A stretch of 64,000 nucleotides of DNA from Bacillota bacterium. GTDB taxonomy: Bacteria > Bacillota > Bacilli > Paenibacillales > Paenibacillaceae. The notes beneath the pieces are model-generated. The model worked only from the letters and a program-made list of their open reading frames with translations, had not been told where the DNA came from and did not search any database. Shown here one piece after another: positions 7,210 through 16,695 of the stretch. The DNA lies in contig JAEWAQ010000069.1 of the NCBI GenBank assembly GCA_023391635.1, positions 45,402 through 109,401 of the forward strand. The letters are read 5' to 3'. The position numbers and the translations under genes were made by a program. Position 1 is the stretch's first letter. The number at the start of each line of letters is the position of its first letter.

Positions 7210-8178
7210 ATGGTGATATGCATGAAGCGCAATAGGTTGCAATCCCGAGCGGTCTTGGGCCCAAAGCCGGGGAGATCGTTCTGGAAGCGGTGGGAATCCC
7301 CGCTCGAAGGTTATCTGTTTCTGTTACCGTGGTTAGTCGGCATCATCTCGTTGTTTTTGTGGCCGTTTTTCCAATCGCTCTACTTGTCGTTCACCCGGTA
7401 TTCGTTGCTCTCCGCGCCGGAATGGGTCGGATTGCGGAATTATACGACGATTTTTACAATCGACGATCTGTTCGTCCAATCCTTGAAGGTTACGTTCTCC
7501 TTCGTCTTGTTCACGGTGCCGCTGAAGCTGATCTTCTCCCTGTTCGTGGCGATGATGCTCAACCGGGACATCAAGGGCATCTCGGTGTACCGCACGATGA
7601 TTTATTTCCCTTCCCTGATCGGATCGAGCATGGCGGTCGCGGTGCTGTGGAAGAACCTGTTCGGAGCGGACGGATTGGTCAATCAGCTGCTCAAGCTGGT
7701 CGGAATTAACGGCCCGTCGTGGCTGGCGAATCCGGCTACGTCGCTGCCTACGCTCGGGCTGCTGGACGTCTGGCAATTCGGTTCCACGATGATCATCTTC
7801 CTGGCCGGACTGAAACAAATTCCGCGGGATCTGTACGAGGCTTCCTCCGTGGATGGCGCTACGAAGGTGAAGCAGTTTTTCCGGATTACGCTGCCGATGC
7901 TCTCTCCCGTCATCCTGTTCAACCTGGTGATGCAGACGATCGGCTCCTTCCAAACGTTTACCCAGGCGTTCGTCATCACGAGCGGCGGCCCGATCAATTC
8001 AACGTATATGTACGCTTTGTACTTGTACGAGAGAGCCTTTACCCGGTTCGAGATGGGCTACGCCTCGGCGCTGGCCTGGATTCTGCTTACGATCGTCGCC
8101 GTATTGACGATGTTCATCTTTTCCAGCACGAAATTATGGGTTCATTATGAAACCGAGACGGGAGGAGGCAAAAAATGA
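7210..8178 (+). CDS. Carbohydrate ABC transporter permease (MalF/UgpA type)
   Basis: A 322-residue inner-membrane permease with six predicted helices and the EAA loop (E-A-S-S-V-D-G-A near the C-terminal third) that contacts the transporter ATPase. It should pair with the permease that follows and with the binding lipoprotein at 12539. No ATPase is encoded nearby, so the complex probably uses a shared MsmX/UgpC-type ATPase. Both ATG 7210 and ATG 7222 are possible starts. The stop overlaps the next start by four bases. Confidence 0.92.
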   Translation: MVICMKRNRLQSRAVLGPKPGRSFWKRWESPLEGYLFLLPWLVGIISLFLWPFFQSLYLSFTRYSLLSAPEWVGLRNYTTIFTIDDLFVQSLKVTFSFVLFTVPLKLIFSLFVAMMLNRDIKGISVYRTMIYFPSLIGSSMAVAVLWKNLFGADGLVNQLLKLVGINGPSWLANPATSLPTLGLLDVWQFGSTMIIFLAGLKQIPRDLYEASSVDGATKVKQFFRITLPMLSPVILFNLVMQTIGSFQTFTQAFVITSGGPINSTYMYALYLYERAFTRFEMGYASALAWILLTIVAVLTMFIFSSTKLWVHYETETGGGKK

Positions 8179-9020
8179 ATTTTCCTCTTGCTTGGCGGCA
8201 AAATGCATGGCTTCACCACCTGATTTTTACCGTCATCGGCCTGTTGATGATCTATCCGCTCGTCTGGTGGATTGGCGCTTCGTTCAAATCGAACGTGGAA
8301 CTGCTCTCGCCTTCCATGTTCCCGAAGGTGTGGCAATGGGAAAATTATACCGCAGGCTGGGTCGCCATTCCCAAATATACGTTTACCCACTTCTACGTCA
8401 ATTCGTTCGTGCTTGTATTCGCCAAAATCATCTGCACGATCGTATCTTGCAGCTTGACCGCCTTCGCGTTCGCCAGACTGGACTTTCCGCTGCGTAATTT
8501 CTGGTTCGGCCTGCTGCTCATTACGCTCATGATTCCGGATCAGGTGATTCTCGTGCCGCAATACGTGCTGTTCAATTGGCTGGGTTGGATCAACAGCTAC
8601 TTGCCGCTCGTCGTTCCGAAGATGCTGGCGGTCGATGCGTTCTTCGTCTTCCTGCTCGTGCAGTTCATTCGCGGCATCTCGCGGGAATTGGACGAATCCG
8701 CGAAGATCGACGGTTGCTCCTGGTTCAGCATCTATTACAAGATCATCCTGCCGCTCACGAAGCCCGCGCTCGTGACCGTATTCATCTACAGCTTCATCTG
8801 GAACTGGAACAGCTTCTTCTCGAACTTGATCTACTTGAACTCGGTCGGCAAATACACGGTCATCCTGGCGCTGCGGCTGTTCATCGATACTCAGGGCAGC
8901 ATGCCGTGGGGCCAACTGCTGGCCATGTCGCTGATCTCGATCATCCCGCCGACCATCGTGTTTTTCCTGGCGCAGAAGCACTTTGTGGAAGGTATTGCGA
9001 CGACCGGAATTAAAGGATAA
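8175..9020 (+). CDS. Carbohydrate ABC transporter permease (MalG/UgpE type)
   Basis: A 281-residue permease with six helices; the cytoplasmic EAA loop reads E-L-D-E-S-A-K-I-D-G. The final residues (G-I-A-T-T-G-I-K-G) are typical of the MalG side of sugar importers. The ATGA overlap with the preceding permease gene indicates translational coupling. It is followed by the sensor kinase gene, so transport and sensing appear to be co-expressed. Confidence 0.92.
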   Translation: MNFPLAWRQNAWLHHLIFTVIGLLMIYPLVWWIGASFKSNVELLSPSMFPKVWQWENYTAGWVAIPKYTFTHFYVNSFVLVFAKIICTIVSCSLTAFAFARLDFPLRNFWFGLLLITLMIPDQVILVPQYVLFNWLGWINSYLPLVVPKMLAVDAFFVFLLVQFIRGISRELDESAKIDGCSWFSIYYKIILPLTKPALVTVFIYSFIWNWNSFFSNLIYLNSVGKYTVILALRLFIDTQGSMPWGQLLAMSLISIIPPTIVFFLAQKHFVEGIATTGIKG

Positions 9021-9058
9021 GCTGGCTATATCCTTTCGACGTCAGGGGGAGTGCAAAG

Positions 9059-10870
9059 CTGAATCCCTTCAAAAAATACCGGGTCGACTACTTGCTGTTC
9101 ATCAGCTTCTCGGGACTGATCATGCTGCTCTTGATCGTCATTATCGCCATTACTTACCGCTATACGTCCGGCGATTCGATTCGCAATACGTCTTATTACC
9201 AGCAGAGTATGCTGAACCAGTTGAACAAGCAGATCGTCATGAAACTGAATGCCATCGAACAAGCTTCGCTGGCCGCTTCGCGAAATGTAAGCGTTCGAAG
9301 TTTGTTCGATGCGGAAGAGGATACGTACCTGGTCTACCAGCATGCGAAGACGGCGGCCGAATATTTGCGCAGCATCGTCTACAGCACGGACGTATTGGTA
9401 TCGATCGACCTGTATGCGAAGAAACCTTTGCCTGCGGAATATGAAGGAACGCCCGTGTACTTCAAAGATTTCGAGAGGATTCACGACGCCCATTGGCAGG
9501 AGATATTGGATAAGAATGATTTTGCTTGGCTGCCGGAGGATCAAGATCGCGCAGAAGAAGCGGCGGTGCCGGTCATTCGTTTTATCCGCAAAGTCCATGC
9601 GTTCAACGGGCAATTCGAATGCGTGCTGGTATTCAACGTGAAGTCGTCGGCGATCAGGCAGTTGATGCAAGGCGATGAAGATCAAGCCGGAGTTCGGCTG
9701 GCGGAGCGCGTCCTGCTCGATTCGGGCGGCAGAGCCGTCATCGGCACGGACCGGCTTGCCGCCAGTTCGCTAGGACTGGAGCAGTTGTACGGTGAAATAT
9801 ACGCGGGGAAGAACCATTATGCGCACGTTCGATTCGACCAAGCATCGGCGAGAAAAGTGAACGACGCTCTCGTGGTATGGTCGCAGCTGAACGATCCGAA
9901 TTGGACGCTTGTCGAGATTACGCCGTGGAAGCAGATTACCGAAGGCAGCGTTCGGATCGCCTGGCTGCTGGCATGGATCGGGCTGTCCGCCATTATCGTC
10001 GCCTTGGGCGTTACCTTGGTCCTGTCCAGACAGTTCACGAGCCCGATTCGCATCCTGTGGCAAGCCATGAAGCGATTCGATGACACGCAGGTGCACAGTC
10101 GGGAGTCCGCGCTTCCGAAGGACTACCGCAACGAATTCGGCCATATGTTCAAAGTTTACGAGAACATGCTGGAGCGGATCCAGGCGTTGTACGATTCCTT
10201 GAAGAGCCGCTATATCCAGCAGAAGGAAGCCGAGATTCAGGCGCTGCAGGCAATGATCAATCCCCATTTTCTGTACAATACGCTGGATCAGGCCAACTGG
10301 ATGGCGATCGAAGCCGGGCAGCATAACATTAGCAAAGTGCTGAAATTGATGGGCCAGATGTTCCGGATCGGTCTCTCGAAAGGGGATTACTTGATTCCGG
10401 TTTCCGAGGAGCTCGACTATGTTCGCTGTTATATCGAGTTGCAGCAAATTCGCTTTGGCGGCCAGATCGAATTCTCGATCGAGGTGCCGCAGTCGATGGA
10501 ACATTTCTACATCCTGAAATTGACGCTGCAGCCCTTCGTCGAGAATGCCGTGATTCACGGGCTGCAGGAGCGGGAACATCTGAATGTGCGAATTCTCGCG
10601 GAGGAGACGCCGGAAGGCTTGCTGTTCACGGTTGCGGATGACGGCATGGGAATGGAGGAAGGCTGGCAAAGCAAAAGCGAAAGAAAGACGGGCGGCTACG
10701 GCATCCGCAACGTTCAGGAAAGACTCGATGCGTATTTCCGCGCACCGTACGGCATCCGATTCGAAAGCGAAGCCGGCAAGGGGACGACGGCCGCGATCCT
10801 GCAGCCCAGAATATCCAACCTGACGGAGTGGAGGGACCAACATGTGGAAAATGGCAATGATCGACGATGA
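9059..10870 (+). CDS. Sensor histidine kinase, YesM family
   Basis: A membrane sensor kinase: N-terminal helix, extracellular sensor region to about residue 300, second helix, HAMP-like segment, His_kinase domain with the phosphoacceptor in N-P-H-F-L-Y-N, and an HATPase domain with E-N-A-V-I-H-G and G-Y-G-I-R-N-V. It phosphorylates the YesN-type regulator that follows and overlaps it by 29 bases. The usual ATG is missing: a CTG at 9059 has AGGGGGA eight bases ahead and gives the family-typical N-P-F-K-K-Y-R start, while TTG at 9092 lacks a binding site. I therefore use CTG 9059 (603 residues). Confidence 0.85.
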   Translation: MNPFKKYRVDYLLFISFSGLIMLLLIVIIAITYRYTSGDSIRNTSYYQQSMLNQLNKQIVMKLNAIEQASLAASRNVSVRSLFDAEEDTYLVYQHAKTAAEYLRSIVYSTDVLVSIDLYAKKPLPAEYEGTPVYFKDFERIHDAHWQEILDKNDFAWLPEDQDRAEEAAVPVIRFIRKVHAFNGQFECVLVFNVKSSAIRQLMQGDEDQAGVRLAERVLLDSGGRAVIGTDRLAASSLGLEQLYGEIYAGKNHYAHVRFDQASARKVNDALVVWSQLNDPNWTLVEITPWKQITEGSVRIAWLLAWIGLSAIIVALGVTLVLSRQFTSPIRILWQAMKRFDDTQVHSRESALPKDYRNEFGHMFKVYENMLERIQALYDSLKSRYIQQKEAEIQALQAMINPHFLYNTLDQANWMAIEAGQHNISKVLKLMGQMFRIGLSKGDYLIPVSEELDYVRCYIELQQIRFGGQIEFSIEVPQSMEHFYILKLTLQPFVENAVIHGLQEREHLNVRILAEETPEGLLFTVADDGMGMEEGWQSKSERKTGGYGIRNVQERLDAYFRAPYGIRFESEAGKGTTAAILQPRISNLTEWRDQHVENGNDRR

Positions 10871-12434
10871 TCCGAACGTGCTGCGCGTGATGAAAAAAAT
10901 CATGCCTTGGGAAGCATGCGACCTGGAATGGGTTGGAGAAGGGCGAAACGGACAACAAGGCCTCGAATTGATCCGTGCCGCCCAGCCGGATATCGTGATC
11001 ACGGATTTGTACATGCCGGTCCTGCACGGTCTCGATATGATCGAACAGCTGCGCAGCGAAGGCTACGGCGGCAAATTCGTCATTTTAAGCGGCTATTCCG
11101 ACTTCGAATACGCCCGCAAGTCGGTGCGGTTCGGGGTCGACGATTACCTGCTCAAGCCGGTGACGGCTGACATGCTGCTGCAGGTCATCAGCAATGTCGT
11201 CAAGAAGCTTGGCGAGGAACGGCTCGAACGGGAGCGCCAGAATGATGCGAGCCGCAAGCTGCGAACCTACGAGCCTTTCGTGCTGAAGGAATGGCTCGCT
11301 TCGGTCGTCAACGGGACCTATCAAGAGAACATCTATCACGAACGGATCGTCCGGACGCAATCGGACGTCTGGTTGACCGGAAATTACGCCGTGCTGGCCA
11401 TCGATGCGGAAAGCAAGCAGCCGCAGGAGGAAATCGCCATCTCGGATTGGAAGCAACTGCGCTTCGCGATCGGCAATATCGTCGATGACGTCTTGCTGCA
11501 GCAGAGTTTGGAGACGACGTTCGTGCCTCTGCAATCCTGCATGGGGGCCGTCGTGATGCGGTTCGCCAAGGAATCGGACGAAGGGGAAGTCTTTCAGCAA
11601 ATTCAACAGGTGACGGACACGATCGCGGATTGCGTGAAACGGTATTTAAAGACGGATGTCGTGATCGGGATCGGGCAGCTCAAGGACGATTGGAAGCGAG
11701 TCAACGAATCGGCCAGGGAGGCGGTTGCCGCTTTGCGGGTACAAGCGAAAGCTTACCAAACCGAGTTGAGCGAGCGGCATCTGAAGTTCTATCGCGATTT
11801 AAACCAGGCGATCAGCCAGTCGCAAAGCGAAAACGTGAAGGCATTGATTCTCGATTTTACAGCCTACTTGCACTCGGTTCGCTATGTCACACCGGCTTTC
11901 CTGCAGCAAACGGCGATGGAAATATGGACGCTGCTGGAATATGGTTTGTATTGTGCGGGCATCGTGGTCGAAGAAACGAGCTTCAAGCTGAAGCCGGAGC
12001 ATTCCCACGATCGATTTATGACGGTTCAGCAGTTCGAAGACTGGTTGGGCAGGATCGTCGAACAGCTGACGGCAAGCAGCCAAATGAACGAAAACCTGAA
12101 GCATAGAGTCGTGGTGGATCAAGTCATCCACTATATCCATGAGCATTACGCAGAGGAGATCACGTTGGAAGAACTGGCGGACGTGGCCGCAATTTCGCGC
12201 AATTATTTGTGCCTGATCTTCAAGAGCGTGACCGGCGAAACCTATAATCAATTTCTGACGAGGGTGCGAATCGAGAAAGCCAAGGCCATGATTCTGGAAG
12301 GAAGATGGCTGGTGTACGAAATATCGGAGAAAGTCGGCTACAAAAATTTTCCGTATTTCAGCACCTTGTTCAAGAAAATGACGGGCTGCACGCCTTCGGA
12401 ATTCGCGAAAGTAAAAAAAATCGTCCGGCATTAG
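10842..12434 (+). CDS. Response regulator with AraC DNA-binding domain, YesN family
   Basis: A 530-residue regulator with an N-terminal receiver domain (acidic residues D8-D10, phosphoacceptor D55 in I-T-D-L-Y-M-P, and the conserved Lys in L-L-K-P), a long middle region, and a C-terminal AraC helix-turn-helix pair (about residues 425-525). It should activate the adjacent sugar transporter genes when phosphorylated by the YesM-type kinase. The shared 19-bp element upstream of 5047 and 7210 is a candidate binding site. TGGAGGGA lies just before the ATG. Confidence 0.92.
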   Translation: MWKMAMIDDDPNVLRVMKKIMPWEACDLEWVGEGRNGQQGLELIRAAQPDIVITDLYMPVLHGLDMIEQLRSEGYGGKFVILSGYSDFEYARKSVRFGVDDYLLKPVTADMLLQVISNVVKKLGEERLERERQNDASRKLRTYEPFVLKEWLASVVNGTYQENIYHERIVRTQSDVWLTGNYAVLAIDAESKQPQEEIAISDWKQLRFAIGNIVDDVLLQQSLETTFVPLQSCMGAVVMRFAKESDEGEVFQQIQQVTDTIADCVKRYLKTDVVIGIGQLKDDWKRVNESAREAVAALRVQAKAYQTELSERHLKFYRDLNQAISQSQSENVKALILDFTAYLHSVRYVTPAFLQQTAMEIWTLLEYGLYCAGIVVEETSFKLKPEHSHDRFMTVQQFEDWLGRIVEQLTASSQMNENLKHRVVVDQVIHYIHEHYAEEITLEELADVAAISRNYLCLIFKSVTGETYNQFLTRVRIEKAKAMILEGRWLVYEISEKVGYKNFPYFSTLFKKMTGCTPSEFAKVKKIVRH

Positions 12435-12439
12435 AAGTT

Positions 12440-12495
12440 TACGAATGAATTCGTATTTTTACCTTATATGCAATGATTTTCATGTAATGTAACAT
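12440..12495 (+). promoter_or_regulatory. Intergenic element: weak terminator hairpin and possible promoter
   Basis: TACGAA-TGAA-TTCGTA followed by five T residues (about 12440-12460) resembles a short attenuator after the response regulator gene. The same stretch carries GAATTCG, and TAACAT at 12490-12495 lies 40 bases after its TTCG (12450), the offset seen at 4971/5011 and 7135/7175. The match to those elements is otherwise poor, so a third site for the same regulator is only a possibility. Confidence 0.35.
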
Positions 12496-12538
12496 TCTAC
12501 TCGCAGGCAAATATACGCAACTTGGAGGATGAGCGAGC

Positions 12539-13885
12539 ATGAAACGATTTAAGGGTGTCGTGGCAATCCTGTTAGGCATCGGATTGGCTCTGTTTGCGGC
12601 GGCGTGCAGCAGCAAGGACGGAGGGACCAATGGGGACATGGCCGGTGCGGTATCGTCGAACGCTGCCGGGGCGTCTGCCTCCGCTTCTGCTTCCGGCAGC
12701 GCTAAAGAGCCGGAGAAAGATGTCAAGCTGAGAATTGCCTGGTGGGGTTCCCAGTCCCGGCACGATGCGACGATCCGTGCGTTGGACGCTTACACGGAGA
12801 AGCATCCGAAGATTACGTTCGAGCCGGAATACGCCGGGTTTGACGCTTATTTCGATAAGTTGGCGACGGTGGCGGCAGCCCGGAACGCGCCGGACGTCAT
12901 TCAGATGGATATTGCCTATCTGAAGCAGTACGTGGAGAACGGCCAACTGCTGGAATTGACCGGGGTCGATACGTCCCACATCAATCCCGGCTTGCTGGAA
13001 TCCGGCATGCTGGACGGCAAACTGTATGCCATCCCGCTGGGCGACAATGTCAAGGGAATGGCCTACAACAAAGTGATGGTGGACAAGATCGGCATCAAAC
13101 CCCCGTCCGACGGATGGACTTGGGAAGATTACTTCCAGTTCGGCAGGGACGCGAAGGCGAAGCTCGGCGCCGACGTGTATCCATTGGTCGATTCGACGAA
13201 CTCGAACAGCCTGTACAACATGTATCAAGTCAGCCATGGCAAGGGTGATGTCGTATCGAGCGACGGCCACTTCAATCTGGACCGCGATACGTTCCTTGAA
13301 TTTCAATCTACGTTCGTCCAATTGCGTAAGGAAGGCGTCGTCCCGCCCGCAGAGCTGTCCGTTACGCATAAGAAGTTCGATCCGCAGAACGATCTGATGG
13401 CCAAGGGCGTCATGTTGATCCAGGATATCTATGCCGCGCAAGCGACTTCCGTAGACAGCATGAACCCGGGCAATTTCGCGCTGGTTACGATCCCCAAGGG
13501 CGTTCAAAAGGGCGGTTGGATTACGCCGTCGATGTTCTGGAGCATCAGCGCGAATTCCGAACATGCCGAACAAGGGCAGCAATTCATCGATTGGTTCGTG
13601 AACGACCTGGATGCCGGAAAGATCCTGGGTACGAGCAGAGGCATCCCGGTATCGAGCGTTGTGCTGGATGGCTTGCTGCCGGATATGAAGGACGCGGACA
13701 AGATGGCATTGGATTTGCTTGAAGTCGGTTCCGTGGATGCTCCTTTGATTCCGACCAATCCGGGGCGCTGGAACGGCTGGCTCGAGAAAGATTACGTTAC
13801 GGTGACGGAGAAGCTGATGTTCGGCAAGACGACACCGGAAGAAGCATACGACGAATTGGTGAAGCTGGCCAAGCAATACCAATAA
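12539..13885 (+). CDS. Sugar-binding lipoprotein of an ABC transporter (family 1)
   Basis: A 448-residue extracellular solute-binding protein. A signal peptide ends in A-A-A-C with the lipid-modified C23, followed by a Ser/Ala/Gly-rich tether of about 35 residues and the two-lobed binding domain. It is the likely receptor of the permeases at 7210 and 8175. The gap of about 100 bases before it may allow extra expression, as is usual for binding proteins. The ligand is probably an oligosaccharide; this cannot be read from the sequence. Confidence 0.93.
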   Translation: MKRFKGVVAILLGIGLALFAAACSSKDGGTNGDMAGAVSSNAAGASASASASGSAKEPEKDVKLRIAWWGSQSRHDATIRALDAYTEKHPKITFEPEYAGFDAYFDKLATVAAARNAPDVIQMDIAYLKQYVENGQLLELTGVDTSHINPGLLESGMLDGKLYAIPLGDNVKGMAYNKVMVDKIGIKPPSDGWTWEDYFQFGRDAKAKLGADVYPLVDSTNSNSLYNMYQVSHGKGDVVSSDGHFNLDRDTFLEFQSTFVQLRKEGVVPPAELSVTHKKFDPQNDLMAKGVMLIQDIYAAQATSVDSMNPGNFALVTIPKGVQKGGWITPSMFWSISANSEHAEQGQQFIDWFVNDLDAGKILGTSRGIPVSSVVLDGLLPDMKDADKMALDLLEVGSVDAPLIPTNPGRWNGWLEKDYVTVTEKLMFGKTTPEEAYDELVKLAKQYQ

Positions 13886-13915
13886 TTCGATCAGCACCAA
13901 TAGGAGTGGAGCAGC

Positions 13916-14716
13916 ATGACCAGACGGATATTAGCCAATCATGCGCATGTATTCGAAGAGAGCGTTAGAGCGCACGCAACGGTGGATCGGCTGCTCGAGC
14001 TGATGGATCGCTGCGGCATCGAACAAGCGGTATGCTTCGCGCCTTTTCCCGGCCAGATGGCATCGGACCAGGATGCCCGCAATCGTTGGCTGGCTCGGGA
14101 GATTGTCTCGCAGGATCGGCTGTACGGGTTCGGCACCGTCGATTTCCGACAGCCGAACATCGCGGAGCAGGTCAAGGAAATTTACGGCCTCGGGCTCAAA
14201 GGCATCAAGATCCATCCCGCCCACCAGAAAGTGAACGTGTTATCGCCGGAGTCTTTCGAGATGTATCATGCGGCAGCGGAATACGGCCTGTTTCTCTCCT
14301 TTCATACAGGCTTGCATTGGCATCGGTTGAAAGATTACGACGCTTTGATGTTCGACGAGATCGCGTATCAATTGCCGCAATTGAAGTTCAGCATGGAACA
14401 TGTCGGCGGTTACAGCTTCTTTCCGGAAGCGCTGGCGGTCATCGTCAACAACATCCGGACCGGGCATGTATACGGCGGGTTGACCAGCGTATTCACGACG
14501 CATGTCAGCAGAGCTTTCCGCCTGAGTCAGGAAAGGCTCGACGAGTTGGTTGCCCAAGCCGGCGCCGGCAGGCTGATGTTCGGCATCGATTTCCCGTACA
14601 ATCAGGTCGCGGAAACGAAAGTCGGAATCGAAACGATCGAGAATATGCAGGTTACCGAAGAAGAGAAGGATCTGATGCTGGGCGGCACGCTGCGGCAGGC
14701 GCTGGGGATTCAATAG
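13916..14716 (+). CDS. Amidohydrolase family 2 metal-dependent hydrolase
   Basis: A 266-residue TIM-barrel amidohydrolase_2 protein. Metal ligands are suggested by H-A-H near the N-terminus (N-H-A-H-V), H in G-I-K-I-H-P-A, H in S-M-E-H-V-G, and D in F-G-I-D-F-P. Family members include decarboxylases and lactonases. In this cluster (binding protein before, isomerase and dehydrogenase after) hydrolysis of a sugar lactone or a similar step is plausible but unproven. It begins 30 bases after the lipoprotein gene. Confidence 0.8.
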   Translation: MTRRILANHAHVFEESVRAHATVDRLLELMDRCGIEQAVCFAPFPGQMASDQDARNRWLAREIVSQDRLYGFGTVDFRQPNIAEQVKEIYGLGLKGIKIHPAHQKVNVLSPESFEMYHAAAEYGLFLSFHTGLHWHRLKDYDALMFDEIAYQLPQLKFSMEHVGGYSFFPEALAVIVNNIRTGHVYGGLTSVFTTHVSRAFRLSQERLDELVAQAGAGRLMFGIDFPYNQVAETKVGIETIENMQVTEEEKDLMLGGTLRQALGIQ

Positions 14717-14769
14717 CGACGGCGGCTTTGCGGCCGAGACATGGGAACGGCAAGGTGGTTAAGCCATTG

Positions 14770-15594
14770 ATGAAGCTAAGCGGATTTGCAGACGAGATAT
14801 CCCCGGACCTATTCGAACAGGTCCGGGTGCTCGGTAGCTTGGGCATGCAGTATGTGGAAATTCGCAGTGTGTGGAAGAAGAACATCCTGACCATGAGCGA
14901 CGAGGAATGGGCCACGGTAAAGGCGATGCTGGACCAACACGGGATTCGCGTATCCGCCATTGCCTCCCGAATCGGCAAAGACGACATCGGGGCCGACCCG
15001 GAACAGACGTACCGGGAATTGGAGCGGGCGATCGAGGCGGCCGGGTGGTTCGGCACTCCGTATATCCGAATCTTCTCCTTCTCGATTCCCCGGGGCGATG
15101 AAGCGGATCGTCATCGGCATGCGGTGCTGGCAAGAATGAAGGTCATGACGGAGCGGGCGGAACAAGCGGGTGTCATCCTGCTGCTGGAGAATGAGACCGG
15201 CATGTTCGGGGATGTGCCGGAGCGCTGCCGGGATCTGTTGCATACGACCGCGTCACCCTGCTTGAAGCTGGCATTCGATTCGGGCAATTTCAGGCAAGGC
15301 GGCGTGCAGCCGACGACGGATGCTTATCCGCAGCTCGCGTCATTCATCGCCTATGTTCATGTGAAAGACATCGATCCCGTCAGCCTGGACGAAGTGCCGC
15401 CGGGCGACGGAGATGCGGAGCTGGACTCGTTGCTGCGGCATTTGAACGCATCGGGTTACGACGGCTTTCTGTCGCTGGAGCCGCATTTGAGAAACTCGGA
15501 CTACCGGCCGGACTTGACGCACGAGGAGTTATTTACGCTTTCGGCCAACGCGTTTAAAGAAATGCTGGCGCGAAATAAGATTTCGTGGGAGTAA
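14770..15594 (+). CDS. Sugar phosphate isomerase/epimerase (TIM barrel)
   Basis: A 274-residue xylose-isomerase-like protein, similar in layout to the first domain of the fusion at 5047: F-A-D-E-I-S start, Y-I-R-I-F-S-F, L-L-L-E-N-E-T and V-H-V-K-D-I-D metal-site segments. The frame stays open far upstream across the amidohydrolase gene, but the true start is the ATG at 14770 with AAGGTGG ten bases ahead. Its reaction is likely an aldose/ketose isomerisation or epimerisation acting with the dehydrogenase that follows. Confidence 0.85.
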   Translation: MKLSGFADEISPDLFEQVRVLGSLGMQYVEIRSVWKKNILTMSDEEWATVKAMLDQHGIRVSAIASRIGKDDIGADPEQTYRELERAIEAAGWFGTPYIRIFSFSIPRGDEADRHRHAVLARMKVMTERAEQAGVILLLENETGMFGDVPERCRDLLHTTASPCLKLAFDSGNFRQGGVQPTTDAYPQLASFIAYVHVKDIDPVSLDEVPPGDGDAELDSLLRHLNASGYDGFLSLEPHLRNSDYRPDLTHEELFTLSANAFKEMLARNKISWE

Positions 15595-15627
15595 CTTCAA
15601 TATACAGCAGGACGGAGTTGTTTAGGA

Positions 15628-16662
15628 ATGAAAATTCTGAATAGTGCGATTATTGGGGCGGGAAGCATAGCAGGGTCCCTGCACATGTCGGCTCATCGAA
15701 AAATAGAAGGTTCCATGCTGAAATGGGTATGCGATACGAACGCGGAAGCGGCGAAAAAATTCGCGGAAGAGCACCGGATTCCGAACTGGACCGACCAGCT
15801 CGATGTGGTATTGTCCGATCCCGAAGTGGATTGGGTGGATGTCGTCGTGCCGAATCGTTACCATGAAGCCGTTACCGTGAAGGCGCTCGAGGCCGGCAAG
15901 CACGTGCTTTGCCAAAAACCGATGGCGCCGACGCTGGAAGCCGCGCAGCGTATGATGGATGCCGCTGGGGCATCCGGACGAAATCTGGGCATGTTCATGT
16001 GCTTCCGAGGGGATCCGGCCTTGCGCAACGTTCGCCGCATGATCGGGGAAGGCGTGTTCGGGGACATCATCTCGCTGCGGGGCAAGATGATATCCGGCGC
16101 CGGGAAAAATTTGAAGGAAGGCTCCTGGCGCATGGAAGACGCGTCCGGCGCGCTGGATTTGCTCGGCGTTCATCTGATCGATCTGTTCATCTGGTTGTAC
16201 AGCGACGTGGAATGGGTGCAGGCCTACTCCGACACGCTGTATGCGCCGATGAAGGGAGACGATGTGACTACGGCGATCTACGGTCTGAAAGACGGCGTCA
16301 CGGCCGTGCTGGAAACGACTTATTGTTCTTACACTTATCCGGGAATGTCGTTGTACACTTTGGAGATCAACGGCACGGCGGGGCAGGCGAAGTATCAGAT
16401 GGGAACGGGCGATCTGGAGCTTCTGCTTAAAGAAGATTATGAGTCGAAAGATATCGTGTGCAAGGGCGGGGAGCCCGCGCAGTTCAAGTTCGATTTCGCA
16501 TTGAAACGAGGAGGCGCCTTGCACAACGTGCACCAGGATTTCGTCCATGCAATCCAGCGCGGAGAAGCGTTCGAAGCGGACGGTATGGAAGGCTATAAAG
16601 CGATCCGCATCATGGAAGCGACTCGCCGGGCGGCCAAAGAGCACGGTCGGATTGAGATCTGA
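15628..16662 (+). CDS. Gfo/Idh/MocA family oxidoreductase
   Basis: A 344-residue NAD(P)-dependent dehydrogenase with the Rossmann glycine motif I-G-A-G-S-I-A and a C-Q-K-P variant of the E-K-P catalytic segment: the glutamate is replaced by glutamine, as in a minority of relatives. It lies in a run isomerase-oxidoreductase-isomerase, likely the same kind of pathway as the fused protein at 5047. Spacing to neighbours is about 33 bases on each side, fitting one operon. Confidence 0.88.
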   Translation: MKILNSAIIGAGSIAGSLHMSAHRKIEGSMLKWVCDTNAEAAKKFAEEHRIPNWTDQLDVVLSDPEVDWVDVVVPNRYHEAVTVKALEAGKHVLCQKPMAPTLEAAQRMMDAAGASGRNLGMFMCFRGDPALRNVRRMIGEGVFGDIISLRGKMISGAGKNLKEGSWRMEDASGALDLLGVHLIDLFIWLYSDVEWVQAYSDTLYAPMKGDDVTTAIYGLKDGVTAVLETTYCSYTYPGMSLYTLEINGTAGQAKYQMGTGDLELLLKEDYESKDIVCKGGEPAQFKFDFALKRGGALHNVHQDFVHAIQRGEAFEADGMEGYKAIRIMEATRRAAKEHGRIEI

Positions 16663-16695
16663 TTGCCGTATAGTAACAGATTAGGGGAGAAACAG

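Noticed and set aside
14032..14769. N-terminal extension of the isomerase at 14770
   Set aside because: The open frame lies over the amidohydrolase gene, and the composition is Arg/Gly/Ser-rich and not family-like; ATG 14770 has its own ribosome site.
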